Source: Sphingobium sp. 15-1
GTDB lineage: Bacteria > Pseudomonadota > Alphaproteobacteria > Sphingomonadales > Sphingomonadaceae
DNA: 64,000 nt
NCBI RefSeq assembly: GCF_013375535.1
Contig: NZ_JABXJG010000001.1
Coordinates: 1,922,001-1,986,000 of the forward strand
Direction: 5' to 3'
Shown: positions 18,373-25,892 of the stretch, piece by piece
Layout of the letters: the number at the start of each line of letters is the position of its first letter
Position numbering within the stretch: the stretch's first letter is position 1
The notes under the pieces: generated by a model
The model's database searches: none
What the model was told of the DNA's origin: nothing
The model's input: the letters and a program-made list of their open reading frames with translations, nothing else
Program-made: the position numbers and the translations under genes

Positions 18373-19178
18373 CGCCCCTGAAACACCGGCGGGCGCTTCT
18401 CGTTGAAGGCCGCGATCCCCTCGCGCCGGTCTTCCGTCCCGATCAGGCGGCTATAGGCCTCAACCTCGAAGAACAGCCCCGTCCGCAAATCCATCTGCAG
18501 GCCAAAGCCGATCGACTTCTTCGCTTGCGCGATCGCGATCGGCGCGTTGGCGCAGATCGTCGCCGCGGTCTCCAGCGCGGCCGCCATGATGGCGGCGCCG
18601 GGCATGATCTTGTTCACCAGCCCCCATTCCAGCGCCTCGGCCGCCCCGAAAATGGCGCCGCTCAGGATGAGTTCCTTGGCGCGGGGCGCGCCGACGATCC
18701 GGGCCAGATGCTGCGTGCCGCCGCCGCCAGGCATGATGCCCCGCATCACTTCGGGAAAGCCGAAGCGGGCATGGTCCGCGGCATAGGCGAAATCGCATCC
18801 GAGCATCAGTTCCAGCCCGCCCGCAAGCGCCGCCCCATTGACGACCGCGATCGTCGGGATCGGGCAGTCGCTGATCGCGCGCACCATCCGCTCGAACAGA
18901 TAATGCTGTTCCTGAAACGCCGCATCGTCCATGCCGTTGCGTTCCTTGAGGTCGGCGCCGGCGCAGAAGATGCGATCGCCTTCAGCCGTCAGGATTATGC
19001 ACCGATAGAGGGACGGTTTCGCCTCCAGAGCGCCGAAGATCCGGACAAGCTCCTCGCCCATCCTGGTGTTCAGCGAATTGCCGCGGCCCGCCCTTGCAAG
19101 CGTGATGCGCAGCATATGATCGCCGGGATGATCGAGGCGGACGGTTTCCAGACCGTCGAAGCTGAGTTCATGCGCCAT
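18369..19178 (-). CDS. Enoyl-CoA hydratase/isomerase
   Basis: 269 residues, crotonase family. ALAGGLELMLGCDFAYA and FGFPEVMRGIMPGGGGTQHLAR contain the oxyanion-hole glycines and the two usual catalytic glutamates, so hydration activity is expected. Start chosen at MAHELSFDG; the upstream open frame belongs to the CoA-transferase in another frame, and the two genes overlap by 11 bp. Operon partners suggest hydration of an unsaturated acyl-CoA just before lyase cleavage. Confidence 0.88.
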   Translation of the reverse strand: MAHELSFDGLETVRLDHPGDHMLRITLARAGRGNSLNTRMGEELVRIFGALEAKPSLYRCIILTAEGDRIFCAGADLKERNGMDDAAFQEQHYLFERMVRAISDCPIPTIAVVNGAALAGGLELMLGCDFAYAADHARFGFPEVMRGIMPGGGGTQHLARIVGAPRAKELILSGAIFGAAEALEWGLVNKIMPGAAIMAAALETAATICANAPIAIAQAKKSIGFGLQMDLRTGLFFEVEAYSRLIGTEDRREGIAAFNEKRPPVFQGR

Positions 19179-20319
19179 GATGGCTCCGCGTTTCCAGGGG
19201 ATCGTGCGCGCCCAGCCGGGGGCCGGGCCGGCCGAGCGGCGGGCGGCAACTGTCAAAAGCGAGCGGAAGGCCGACCGTCTTCAACTCATTGCCGGAGGTG
19301 GCGCCGATGATGCCCAGCGCGCCGACCTGCGCGCTGCCCATCACCTGATCGATGCTGTTCACCCGGCCGCAGGGAACGCCGGCCGTCTCAAGCTCCTTCT
19401 CCAGATTCGGCCGTTTGCGTTCGCAGATCATGGCCTGCAGCATGGGAAGAAGCGCGCTTCGGTTGCGGACGCGCATGTCGTTGGTGGCGAAACGCGGGTC
19501 GCCGCCCAGCTCGGGCGCGCCAAGCACGGAACAAAGCGAACGGAACAATTTGTCGTTGCCCGCCGAAATCATCAGCTCCTCGCCATTGCGGCAGAAGAAG
19601 GTCTGATAGGGCACGATATTGGCATTGCCCGAACCATGCCGTTCAGGCGCTTCGCCGGAATTCAGATAGTCCGAAATCTGAACCGTCTGCCAGGCGAGCG
19701 CGGTTTCATAGAGGGACGTGTCGATCGTCGCGCCCACGCCCGTCCTCGACCGCTCGATATAGGCGGACAATATGCCCATGCACGCCCACATTCCCGTACC
19801 CATGTCGTTCACCGAGATCGGAATGCGGATGCTGGGATCGCCGGCGCGGCCGAGCAGGCTCATCATGCCGCTCACCGCCTGGATCAGCGGATCATAGCCG
19901 GGACGATCGCGCAACGGCCCGGTCGAACCGAAAGCGGTGATGTTGCAATAGATGAGCGCGGGCTTGGCCGCGCGCAGCGTCGCCGCATCCAGGCCGACGC
20001 GCTCGACGATGCCCCGCTTGAGATTCTGAACGACGATGTCGGCTTCGCCCAGGATCAGATCCGCGATCTGCCCGACCGACCGGCTGTCGCGAAGATCGGC
20101 GGTGACGCTCTCCTTGCCCAGATTGACGGCGTGGAACATGATCGCCGCGTCGCCATGGCGCACCGAACCCCATGCGCGGGCGTGATCGCCCATCCCCGCA
20201 TTCTCGATCTTGGTGACGGTCGCGCCAAGCTGGCCCAGAATATGGCCGGCATAGGGCGCCGACAGGCTGTGGCCGATCTCGACCACCTTCACGCCCGCCA
20301 GCGGAAGGGGACGCGTCAT
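19168..20319 (-). CDS. CaiB/BaiF-family (family III) CoA-transferase
   Basis: 383 residues starting MTRPLPLAGVKVVEIG, with GGGGGA seven bases upstream; an alternative ATG at 20337 overlaps the stop of hydantoinase B. The block SVNDMGTGMWACMGIL...GATIDTSLYETAL matches the family III core, with the aspartate in VNDMG as the likely catalytic residue. These enzymes move CoA between carboxylic acids without ATP. It likely activates a pathway acid using succinyl-CoA or a product CoA ester. Confidence 0.87.
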   Translation of the reverse strand: MTRPLPLAGVKVVEIGHSLSAPYAGHILGQLGATVTKIENAGMGDHARAWGSVRHGDAAIMFHAVNLGKESVTADLRDSRSVGQIADLILGEADIVVQNLKRGIVERVGLDAATLRAAKPALIYCNITAFGSTGPLRDRPGYDPLIQAVSGMMSLLGRAGDPSIRIPISVNDMGTGMWACMGILSAYIERSRTGVGATIDTSLYETALAWQTVQISDYLNSGEAPERHGSGNANIVPYQTFFCRNGEELMISAGNDKLFRSLCSVLGAPELGGDPRFATNDMRVRNRSALLPMLQAMICERKRPNLEKELETAGVPCGRVNSIDQVMGSAQVGALGIIGATSGNELKTVGLPLAFDSCRPPLGRPGPRLGAHDPLETRSHHGA

Positions 20320-20333
20320 GTGCTGGTCCCCCA

Positions 20334-22067
20334 TCAAACGGCTGCCTTCCCGGTCGCGGAACCGCTATCCGGCGCCGCCTGGCGATAGTCCCGGCGCGCA
20401 GCGGCCACCGTCACGTAGCCGTCGGCCAGATCGGCGGCGATCGCCGCCTGATCGCGGGCCTCCGGCTTCCCGAAACCGCCACTGCCGGCCGGTTGCACCA
20501 GAACCCGGTCGCCCTTCCGCACGATGACATGGCTGCCGCGCGCGGGAACCGTCTCCACCGTGCCGTCGGACCGTTCGATCTCGCATTTGAAGCAACTGCC
20601 GGGCAGGCCACCTTCCAGACCGTCGGGCACCTGGCGCTCGCGCTCTCCGGCGACAGTGAAGGTCGCTTCGTCATAATCGACGCGATAGACCCGCCGCGCG
20701 GCAAGGCCGCCGCGATGGCGGCCCGCGCCGCCGCTGTCCGCCACCAGGCTCCATTCGTCTATGCGCAACGGATAGGCCTGTTCAATCGCCTCCACCGATT
20801 GCGCGCCCGCATTGCCGACATAGACGCGGATCGCGCTCACGCCGTCCTTGTCGCTGCGCGCGCCCATGCCGCCCGCATGCACGTCGAACAGGCTGGCGAA
20901 GCGCCGGCCCGTCCGCGCCACCCGATCCTCGTCCGGATCGGAACCGGCGAAGATTCCCGCGCACGCCGCGCAGTTGCTCTGCGCCGTGACGCGCTGGGGC
21001 ACCGCAGGCGCAAGGGCTTTCAGCAGCATGTCGATCACCCGCGGCGACGTCTCCGTCACGCCGGACACGACGGAGGCGGGAAAGCTGCAGTTGAGGACGC
21101 TGCCTTCCGGCGCGATCACCTTCACCGGCCGATAGCAGCCCTGGTTGATGGGGATCATGTTGTCGGTGATCGCCTTCACCGTGAACCAGGTGCTGTTGTA
21201 GGTGACCGACAAGGGGCAGTTGATGCCGCCGCGCACCTGCGCTCCGCTGCCGCTATAGTCGAATTCGATCGTGTCGCCCTGCTTGGTGATCCTGACCCGA
21301 ATGGGGATCAGGGGCCGCTCGCCGTCGACCTCGTAGACGGCGTCGATCTCATCCTCGCCCAGATACACGCCGTCGGGCATGGCTTCGAGCGCCTGGCGCA
21401 TCAGCGCCTCGGAATGGTCCAGCGACCGCGACATGGCCGACTTCAGGGCGTCGGCGCCATAGCGCTCGACCAGAGTCAATATGCGCTGGCCGCCGACGAA
21501 GCAGCCGGCATATTGCGCCTGCATGTCCAGCAGCCGCGTCTCGGGATCGCGCGTATTTTGCAGGATCAGGGTCTTCACATCCTCGATCAGCTTGTCGTCG
21601 CGATAGAGCCGGACGGGAGGAATGCGAACGCCCTCGCCAAAAATGTCCCAGGTCTCCGCCGCGAAGCTGCCGGGGGACTGGCCGCCTATGTCGCTCCAAT
21701 GCCCCTTGGTCATCACATAGGCGACGATCCTGTCGCCCGCGAAGACGGGCCTGGTGAACTGAACGTCGGGGTGATGATTGCCGCCCCCCAGATAGACGTC
21801 GTTGCTGATGATGACGTCGCCGGGCCGCAGATTGTCCGCGCCGATCGCCTGGACCGTGGCCTTGGTCGAGATGACCGCCGCGCCGAGCATCGTGGGTATG
21901 TCATTGCCCTGCGCGACCAGTTGCATCTCATCGTCGAAGATCGCGGCCGATGCGTCCCCGCCGGAATGGATGATGGGGCTTCCCGCCGTGCGGGTCATGG
22001 CGATCTTCATCTCGCGCGCGATCGCATACAGGCTGCTGCGGATGATTTCGTAGGTTATGGTATCCAT
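20334..22067 (-). CDS. Hydantoinase/oxoprolinase/acetone-carboxylase family, subunit B
   Basis: 577 residues starting MDTITYEIIRSSLYAIAREM. Family B motifs visible are IIHSGGDASAAIFDDEMQLVAQGNDIPTM, GHWSDIGGQSPGSF and SGGAGRHRGG. The start lies 5 bases after the subunit A stop, the usual tight pairing. Subunit pairs of this family hydrolyse cyclic amides with ATP or carboxylate ketones and related carbonyl compounds; the class here cannot be decided by eye, and a third (gamma) subunit typical of acetone carboxylase is absent. Confidence 0.87.
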   Translation of the reverse strand: MDTITYEIIRSSLYAIAREMKIAMTRTAGSPIIHSGGDASAAIFDDEMQLVAQGNDIPTMLGAAVISTKATVQAIGADNLRPGDVIISNDVYLGGGNHHPDVQFTRPVFAGDRIVAYVMTKGHWSDIGGQSPGSFAAETWDIFGEGVRIPPVRLYRDDKLIEDVKTLILQNTRDPETRLLDMQAQYAGCFVGGQRILTLVERYGADALKSAMSRSLDHSEALMRQALEAMPDGVYLGEDEIDAVYEVDGERPLIPIRVRITKQGDTIEFDYSGSGAQVRGGINCPLSVTYNSTWFTVKAITDNMIPINQGCYRPVKVIAPEGSVLNCSFPASVVSGVTETSPRVIDMLLKALAPAVPQRVTAQSNCAACAGIFAGSDPDEDRVARTGRRFASLFDVHAGGMGARSDKDGVSAIRVYVGNAGAQSVEAIEQAYPLRIDEWSLVADSGGAGRHRGGLAARRVYRVDYDEATFTVAGERERQVPDGLEGGLPGSCFKCEIERSDGTVETVPARGSHVIVRKGDRVLVQPAGSGGFGKPEARDQAAIAADLADGYVTVAAARRDYRQAAPDSGSATGKAAV

Positions 22068-22072
22068 CGCTG

Positions 22073-24118
22073 TCAGAGCTCTACAATGAGGTTGCTGAAG
22101 GCATCGAGGTAAGCCACGTGCCCGGTGTCGACGACGAGGCAACTGCTCGCTTCCTCGATCACGGCCGGGCCGTGCACCCGGTCGCCATCGCGAAGCCTGC
22201 CGCGCTTGAAGACGGGAACGTCGATCATCTCCCCACCCAGATAGAGGCGGCGCACGCGCGAAGTCTGCAACGGTTCGAGATCGGATGTCCCGTCGCTCGA
22301 CCTTATGGTTCCGCGCCAACCCGTCTCCGCTTCGGCGCGCGCCCGGATGTTGACGCAGATGATCGGCTGATCCGGCTTGATGAAATTCCACTGCCGCATA
22401 TGCGCGGCCTCGAAAGCGGCGCGGATGCCCGCCACGTCCACCGCGCCTTCCCCGATGTCGACCGTCATCGCCTCCGGCTGGCCGGCATATCGGCAATCGA
22501 CCCGCCGCGTCACCCGGATGTCGGCGCCGCCGCTGACATAGGATGACAGGTCGGCCCGCACTTCGGTCTCGAGCGAGGCGAACATCGCCGCCAGCGCTTC
22601 AGGATCAAGCGCGGCCAGTTCGCTCTCGATCGAGGTCTGCCTGTCGATCGACTGATCCGCGACGGTCATGCCGAAGGCGCTGAACAGGCCCGGCAACGCA
22701 GGCACGACGACCTTCCTGATCTCCAGCTCGCTGGCGAGATCGATGGCGTGAACGGGACCGGCGCCGCCATAGCAGACATAGACGAAGTCCCGCGGATCAT
22801 AGCCCCGCTCGACCGTCATCAGCCGCATCGCCTGCGCCATCAGGGCGTTGGCCACCGCCCGGACGGTCCGCGCCGCCTCCAGGACGGAGGTGCCGAGCGG
22901 TTCGGCAAGATGCTTTTCGATCGCCCGCCGCGCCGCCTCTACATCCAGCGGGAAAGTGCCGTTCAGGAAGCTGTCCGGATCGATATAGCCAAGCACGAGG
23001 TTGCAGTCGGTCACGGTCGGCCGCGTGCCGCCGCGCCCATAGCAGGCCGGGCCTGGGTCCGCCGCCGCGCTTTCGGGGCCGATGCGCACACCGCCGCCCA
23101 CATCGATCCAGGCGATGGACCCGCCGCCGGCGCCGACCGAGTCGATGTCGATCGTCGGAGACCGCACGGTATAGGAATGAAGCAGGCCCGAAGTGCGAAG
23201 CTCCGGCTTGCTGTCGCGGATCAGCGACACGTCGAAGGTCGTGCCCCCCATGTCACCCAGGATCGAGTTCGAAAGGCCAAGCCGCTCCGTCACGCGGGTG
23301 GTCGCGCTCACGCCGCCCGCAGGCCCGGATTCGAGCAGCACGACCGGCCGCGCCTCCACGAAGTCGGGATGGGCCAGGCCGCCGTTCGACTGCATGAAGA
23401 GCAGCTCGCCGCCGAAGCCGAGTTCGCGCAGCGCGCCCTTGAAGGTGCGGATATAGCGGCTGCACACCGGACCCAGCATCGCGTTCATGACGACGGTGCT
23501 GGTGCGCTCATATTCCATCAGTTCCGGATTGACGTCGTGGGAGGTGGTGATGAAGCGATCCGGCAACCTCTCCCGCAATATCTCCGCCACGCGCAGTTCA
23601 TGCGCGGGGTTGGTGTAGGAGTGAAGCAGGCACACGGCGACAGCCTCGATGTCCGATCCGGCGAGCTGGTCGGCCAGCGCCTTCACCTCCTCCTCGTCCA
23701 GCGGCTTGGCGATATTGCCTTTGGCGTCGATGCGTTCGTCGACCTCCAGCCGCCAGCGCCGTTTGACCAGTTCGCGGGGCGCCTCGAACTGAAGATCGTA
23801 CAGATCGGCGCGATCATGCCGCGACACCCGGCGGATCTCCAATATGTCGCGAAACCCCTTGGTCGTCACCAGGGCGGTCCTGGCCCCCTTATGCTCGACC
23901 ACCATGTTGGTCGCCATGGTCGTGCCATGACCGACGAAATCGATGTCCTCGCTCTTGTAGGCGCTGATCTCCAGGATCGCCTTGAAACCCTCGATCGCCC
24001 CTATGACGCGGTCGGCGGGCGTGGTTGGGACCTTCACCGACCAGTGACGGTCCAACTCATCGTCGATGAGAACGACGTCCGTGAAGGTTCCGCCAACATC
24101 GATACCCACTCGCCTCAT
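22073..24118 (-). CDS. Hydantoinase/oxoprolinase/acetone-carboxylase family, subunit A
   Basis: 681 residues starting MRRVGIDVGGTFTDVVLID, the nucleotide-binding phosphate-1 motif of this actin-like ATPase family; GDMGGTTFDVSLI is the second phosphate motif, and MQSNGG and ESGPAGG are family signatures. Ribosome-binding site GAGGA. The upstream extension of the frame is non-coding. First gene of a five-gene operon with overlapping or nearly overlapping junctions (A, B, CoA-transferase, hydratase, lyase), so the products very probably act in one sequence of steps. Confidence 0.88.
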   Translation of the reverse strand: MRRVGIDVGGTFTDVVLIDDELDRHWSVKVPTTPADRVIGAIEGFKAILEISAYKSEDIDFVGHGTTMATNMVVEHKGARTALVTTKGFRDILEIRRVSRHDRADLYDLQFEAPRELVKRRWRLEVDERIDAKGNIAKPLDEEEVKALADQLAGSDIEAVAVCLLHSYTNPAHELRVAEILRERLPDRFITTSHDVNPELMEYERTSTVVMNAMLGPVCSRYIRTFKGALRELGFGGELLFMQSNGGLAHPDFVEARPVVLLESGPAGGVSATTRVTERLGLSNSILGDMGGTTFDVSLIRDSKPELRTSGLLHSYTVRSPTIDIDSVGAGGGSIAWIDVGGGVRIGPESAAADPGPACYGRGGTRPTVTDCNLVLGYIDPDSFLNGTFPLDVEAARRAIEKHLAEPLGTSVLEAARTVRAVANALMAQAMRLMTVERGYDPRDFVYVCYGGAGPVHAIDLASELEIRKVVVPALPGLFSAFGMTVADQSIDRQTSIESELAALDPEALAAMFASLETEVRADLSSYVSGGADIRVTRRVDCRYAGQPEAMTVDIGEGAVDVAGIRAAFEAAHMRQWNFIKPDQPIICVNIRARAEAETGWRGTIRSSDGTSDLEPLQTSRVRRLYLGGEMIDVPVFKRGRLRDGDRVHGPAVIEEASSCLVVDTGHVAYLDAFSNLIVEL

Positions 24119-24251
24119 GCCAACATCCTCAGTTGAATTCGAATTTCTTTTTGCGCCGATCGGACGAGACCATCTTACACCTAACCGCCGTCTCCGCCGC
24201 CCCGCGGCAAGAAGCCCATTGGAATCTTCCCGCAATCCAGCGCTCCTCCTG

Positions 24252-24293
24252 CCCCTACCGCACCCCATGGCGGCTGTCAATGAAACGTTTCAT
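24252..24293 (-). promoter_or_regulatory. LacI-type operator (24280-24293) with promoter for the hydantoinase operon
   Basis: Perfect ATGAAACGTTTCAT at 24280-24293. On the minus strand its last base starts TTGACA (24280-24275), then 17 bases, then TAGGGG (24257-24252), a weak -10. The start codon is 134 bp downstream. Confidence 0.77.
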
Positions 24294-24416
24294 ATTTATT
24301 GTGGCGTTTGCATGAAACCCGGCTCCCGCATGCCCCTTCCGCCGCCGTTATTCCGGGAGGAGCACCCTATCGCTCGCGCCCAAGCCGACGGGGAAGCGGA
24401 TGCGGATCATTTCGAC

Positions 24417-24457
24417 ATGAATCGTTTCATTGACACTATGCCATGCATGCCTATATG
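24417..24457 (+). promoter_or_regulatory. LacI-type operator (24417-24430) with promoter for the SDR gene
   Basis: ATGAATCGTTTCAT at 24417-24430 (one base off the perfect palindrome) runs into TTGACA (24430-24435), 16 bases, and TATATG (24452-24457) on the plus strand. The leader to the SDR start at 24627 is about 165 bases. Together with 24280 this makes a divergent control region with two operators 137 bp apart. Confidence 0.77.
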
Positions 24458-24626
24458 CCGTGATCCAGGGAATGCGCCCGGCGCGGGACCGGATATTTCT
24501 CCCTCCCTTGCAGACGATCCAATCGCGGAGACGTTCCGTCACCCATCTGCGGACATCGGCGCCGGGCCTTTCTTGTCGCGCAGCCCATCATTGGCGGCTT
24601 TGACCGCCGCGAACGGAGAAGAAGGC

Positions 24627-25379
24627 ATGAGCAAATTGGCCGGAAAGGTTGCGGTCGTCACGGGAGGAAGCAGCGGCATTGGCCTTGCCACCGCGCAAGC
24701 CTTCGTCGAGGCGGGCGCCTTTGTCTATATTACCGGCCGCCGCAAGGCCGAACTGGATGCCGCGGTGGCGCAAATCGGCGGGAATGTTGCCGGCATCCAG
24801 GCCGACTCGGCCCGGAAGGACGATCTGGAAAGATTGTTCAGGACGATCGCGGCGGACAAGCGGCGGATCGACGTGCTGTTCGCCAATGCCGGCGGCGGCG
24901 CGATCATCCCCCTCGCGGACGTGACCGAAGCGCATTTCGACGATGTTTTCGACCGCAATGTCAAAGGCGTGTTCTTCACCGTCCAGGCCGCCTTGCCCCT
25001 GCTGGTGGAGGGCGCGTCCGTCATCCTGGTGGGATCGACGGCGGGGAGCATGGGCAATGAGTCGTTCAGCGTCTACAGCGCCAGCAAGGCGGCCGTCAGA
25101 AATTTCGCCCGCAACTGGATATTGGACCTGAAGGACCGGCATATCCGGGTCAATACGCTCAGCCCCGGCCCCATTCGCACCCCTGCCCTGGTCGGACTGG
25201 CGGGTCCCGATGCCGATCAGCAACAAGCCCTGCTGGACCGCATGGCCAGCCTGGTGCCGCTTGGCCGCGTCGGGGAGCCGGAGGAAGTGGCGAAAGCGGC
25301 CCTCTTCCTCGCCTCCGACGATTCGAGCTACGTCACCGGCTCGGAGCTTTTCGTCGATGGCGGGCGCGCCCAGATTTAG
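24627..25379 (+). CDS. Short-chain dehydrogenase/reductase (SDR)
   Basis: 250 residues starting MSKLAGKVAVVTGGSSGIG with a purine-rich ribosome-binding site GGAGAAGAAGG. SDR hallmarks: NAGG at about residue 89, GSTAGS, YSASK catalytic pair, and the SPGPIRTP stretch. ITGRRK after the second beta strand suggests NADP(H) preference, unlike the SDR at 9282. Single-gene transcription unit on the plus strand with its own operator-promoter. Confidence 0.9.
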   Translation: MSKLAGKVAVVTGGSSGIGLATAQAFVEAGAFVYITGRRKAELDAAVAQIGGNVAGIQADSARKDDLERLFRTIAADKRRIDVLFANAGGGAIIPLADVTEAHFDDVFDRNVKGVFFTVQAALPLLVEGASVILVGSTAGSMGNESFSVYSASKAAVRNFARNWILDLKDRHIRVNTLSPGPIRTPALVGLAGPDADQQQALLDRMASLVPLGRVGEPEEVAKAALFLASDDSSYVTGSELFVDGGRAQI

Positions 25380-25437
25380 CGGGGCGCCCCTTGGCAAAGC
25401 GCGCAGGCGGCATGTCCGCCTGCGCCTGCTCCATCCG

Positions 25438-25848
25438 CTATGCCGACACCAGCTTCTTGCCGAAAAGCGCGACCTCGATCTGCACCGTGTCGAGAAACTC
25501 GACTATCTCCGCAAAGCCATCGCCCTTGGCGTGCAGGAAAAAGCCGTAATAGGGCTGATCATATGTTCCATATGCGGCCGCCGCGCGCCCGGACGCGCGC
25601 AGAAACGCCTTGTCGCCATCCACCAGCACGTCCGAGACCTTGATGTCCGGCGCGCCCGTGAAGCGCGAAAGGTGCGGCGCCAGGCGGGTGAAAAGATCGT
25701 CCACCCCCTCATAAACGCCCGACGCGGGCGTTGTGCCCGTCAGGATGTAGCGCCCGTCCGCATTGAGCATGCGGAAGGCCTGCTCAGGCCGTCCGGACTC
25801 AAGATGATCCGCGAATTGGCGGACCAGTTCACGCGTTGCTTCACACAT
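25438..25848 (-). CDS. NTF2-like/SnoaL-like protein, copy 2
   Basis: 136 residues starting MCEATRELV, with GGAG about eight bases before the ATG; the longer open frame upstream overlaps the dehydrogenase and is not used. Closest in the window to copy 1: FRMLNADGRYILTGTTPASGVY, IKVSDVLVDGDKAFLRASG, YDQPYYGFFLHAKGDGFAEIVEFLDTVQIEVALFGKK. It is the last gene of the quinohemoprotein operon, 44 bases after the dehydrogenase. A cofactorless isomerase/hydratase or accessory role is possible; no activity can be assigned. Confidence 0.75.
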   Translation of the reverse strand: MCEATRELVRQFADHLESGRPEQAFRMLNADGRYILTGTTPASGVYEGVDDLFTRLAPHLSRFTGAPDIKVSDVLVDGDKAFLRASGRAAAAYGTYDQPYYGFFLHAKGDGFAEIVEFLDTVQIEVALFGKKLVSA

Positions 25849-25892
25849 ATCGCCATCTCCTTGTTCGCCCCGAAAGCCGTTGCCGTGCAATC

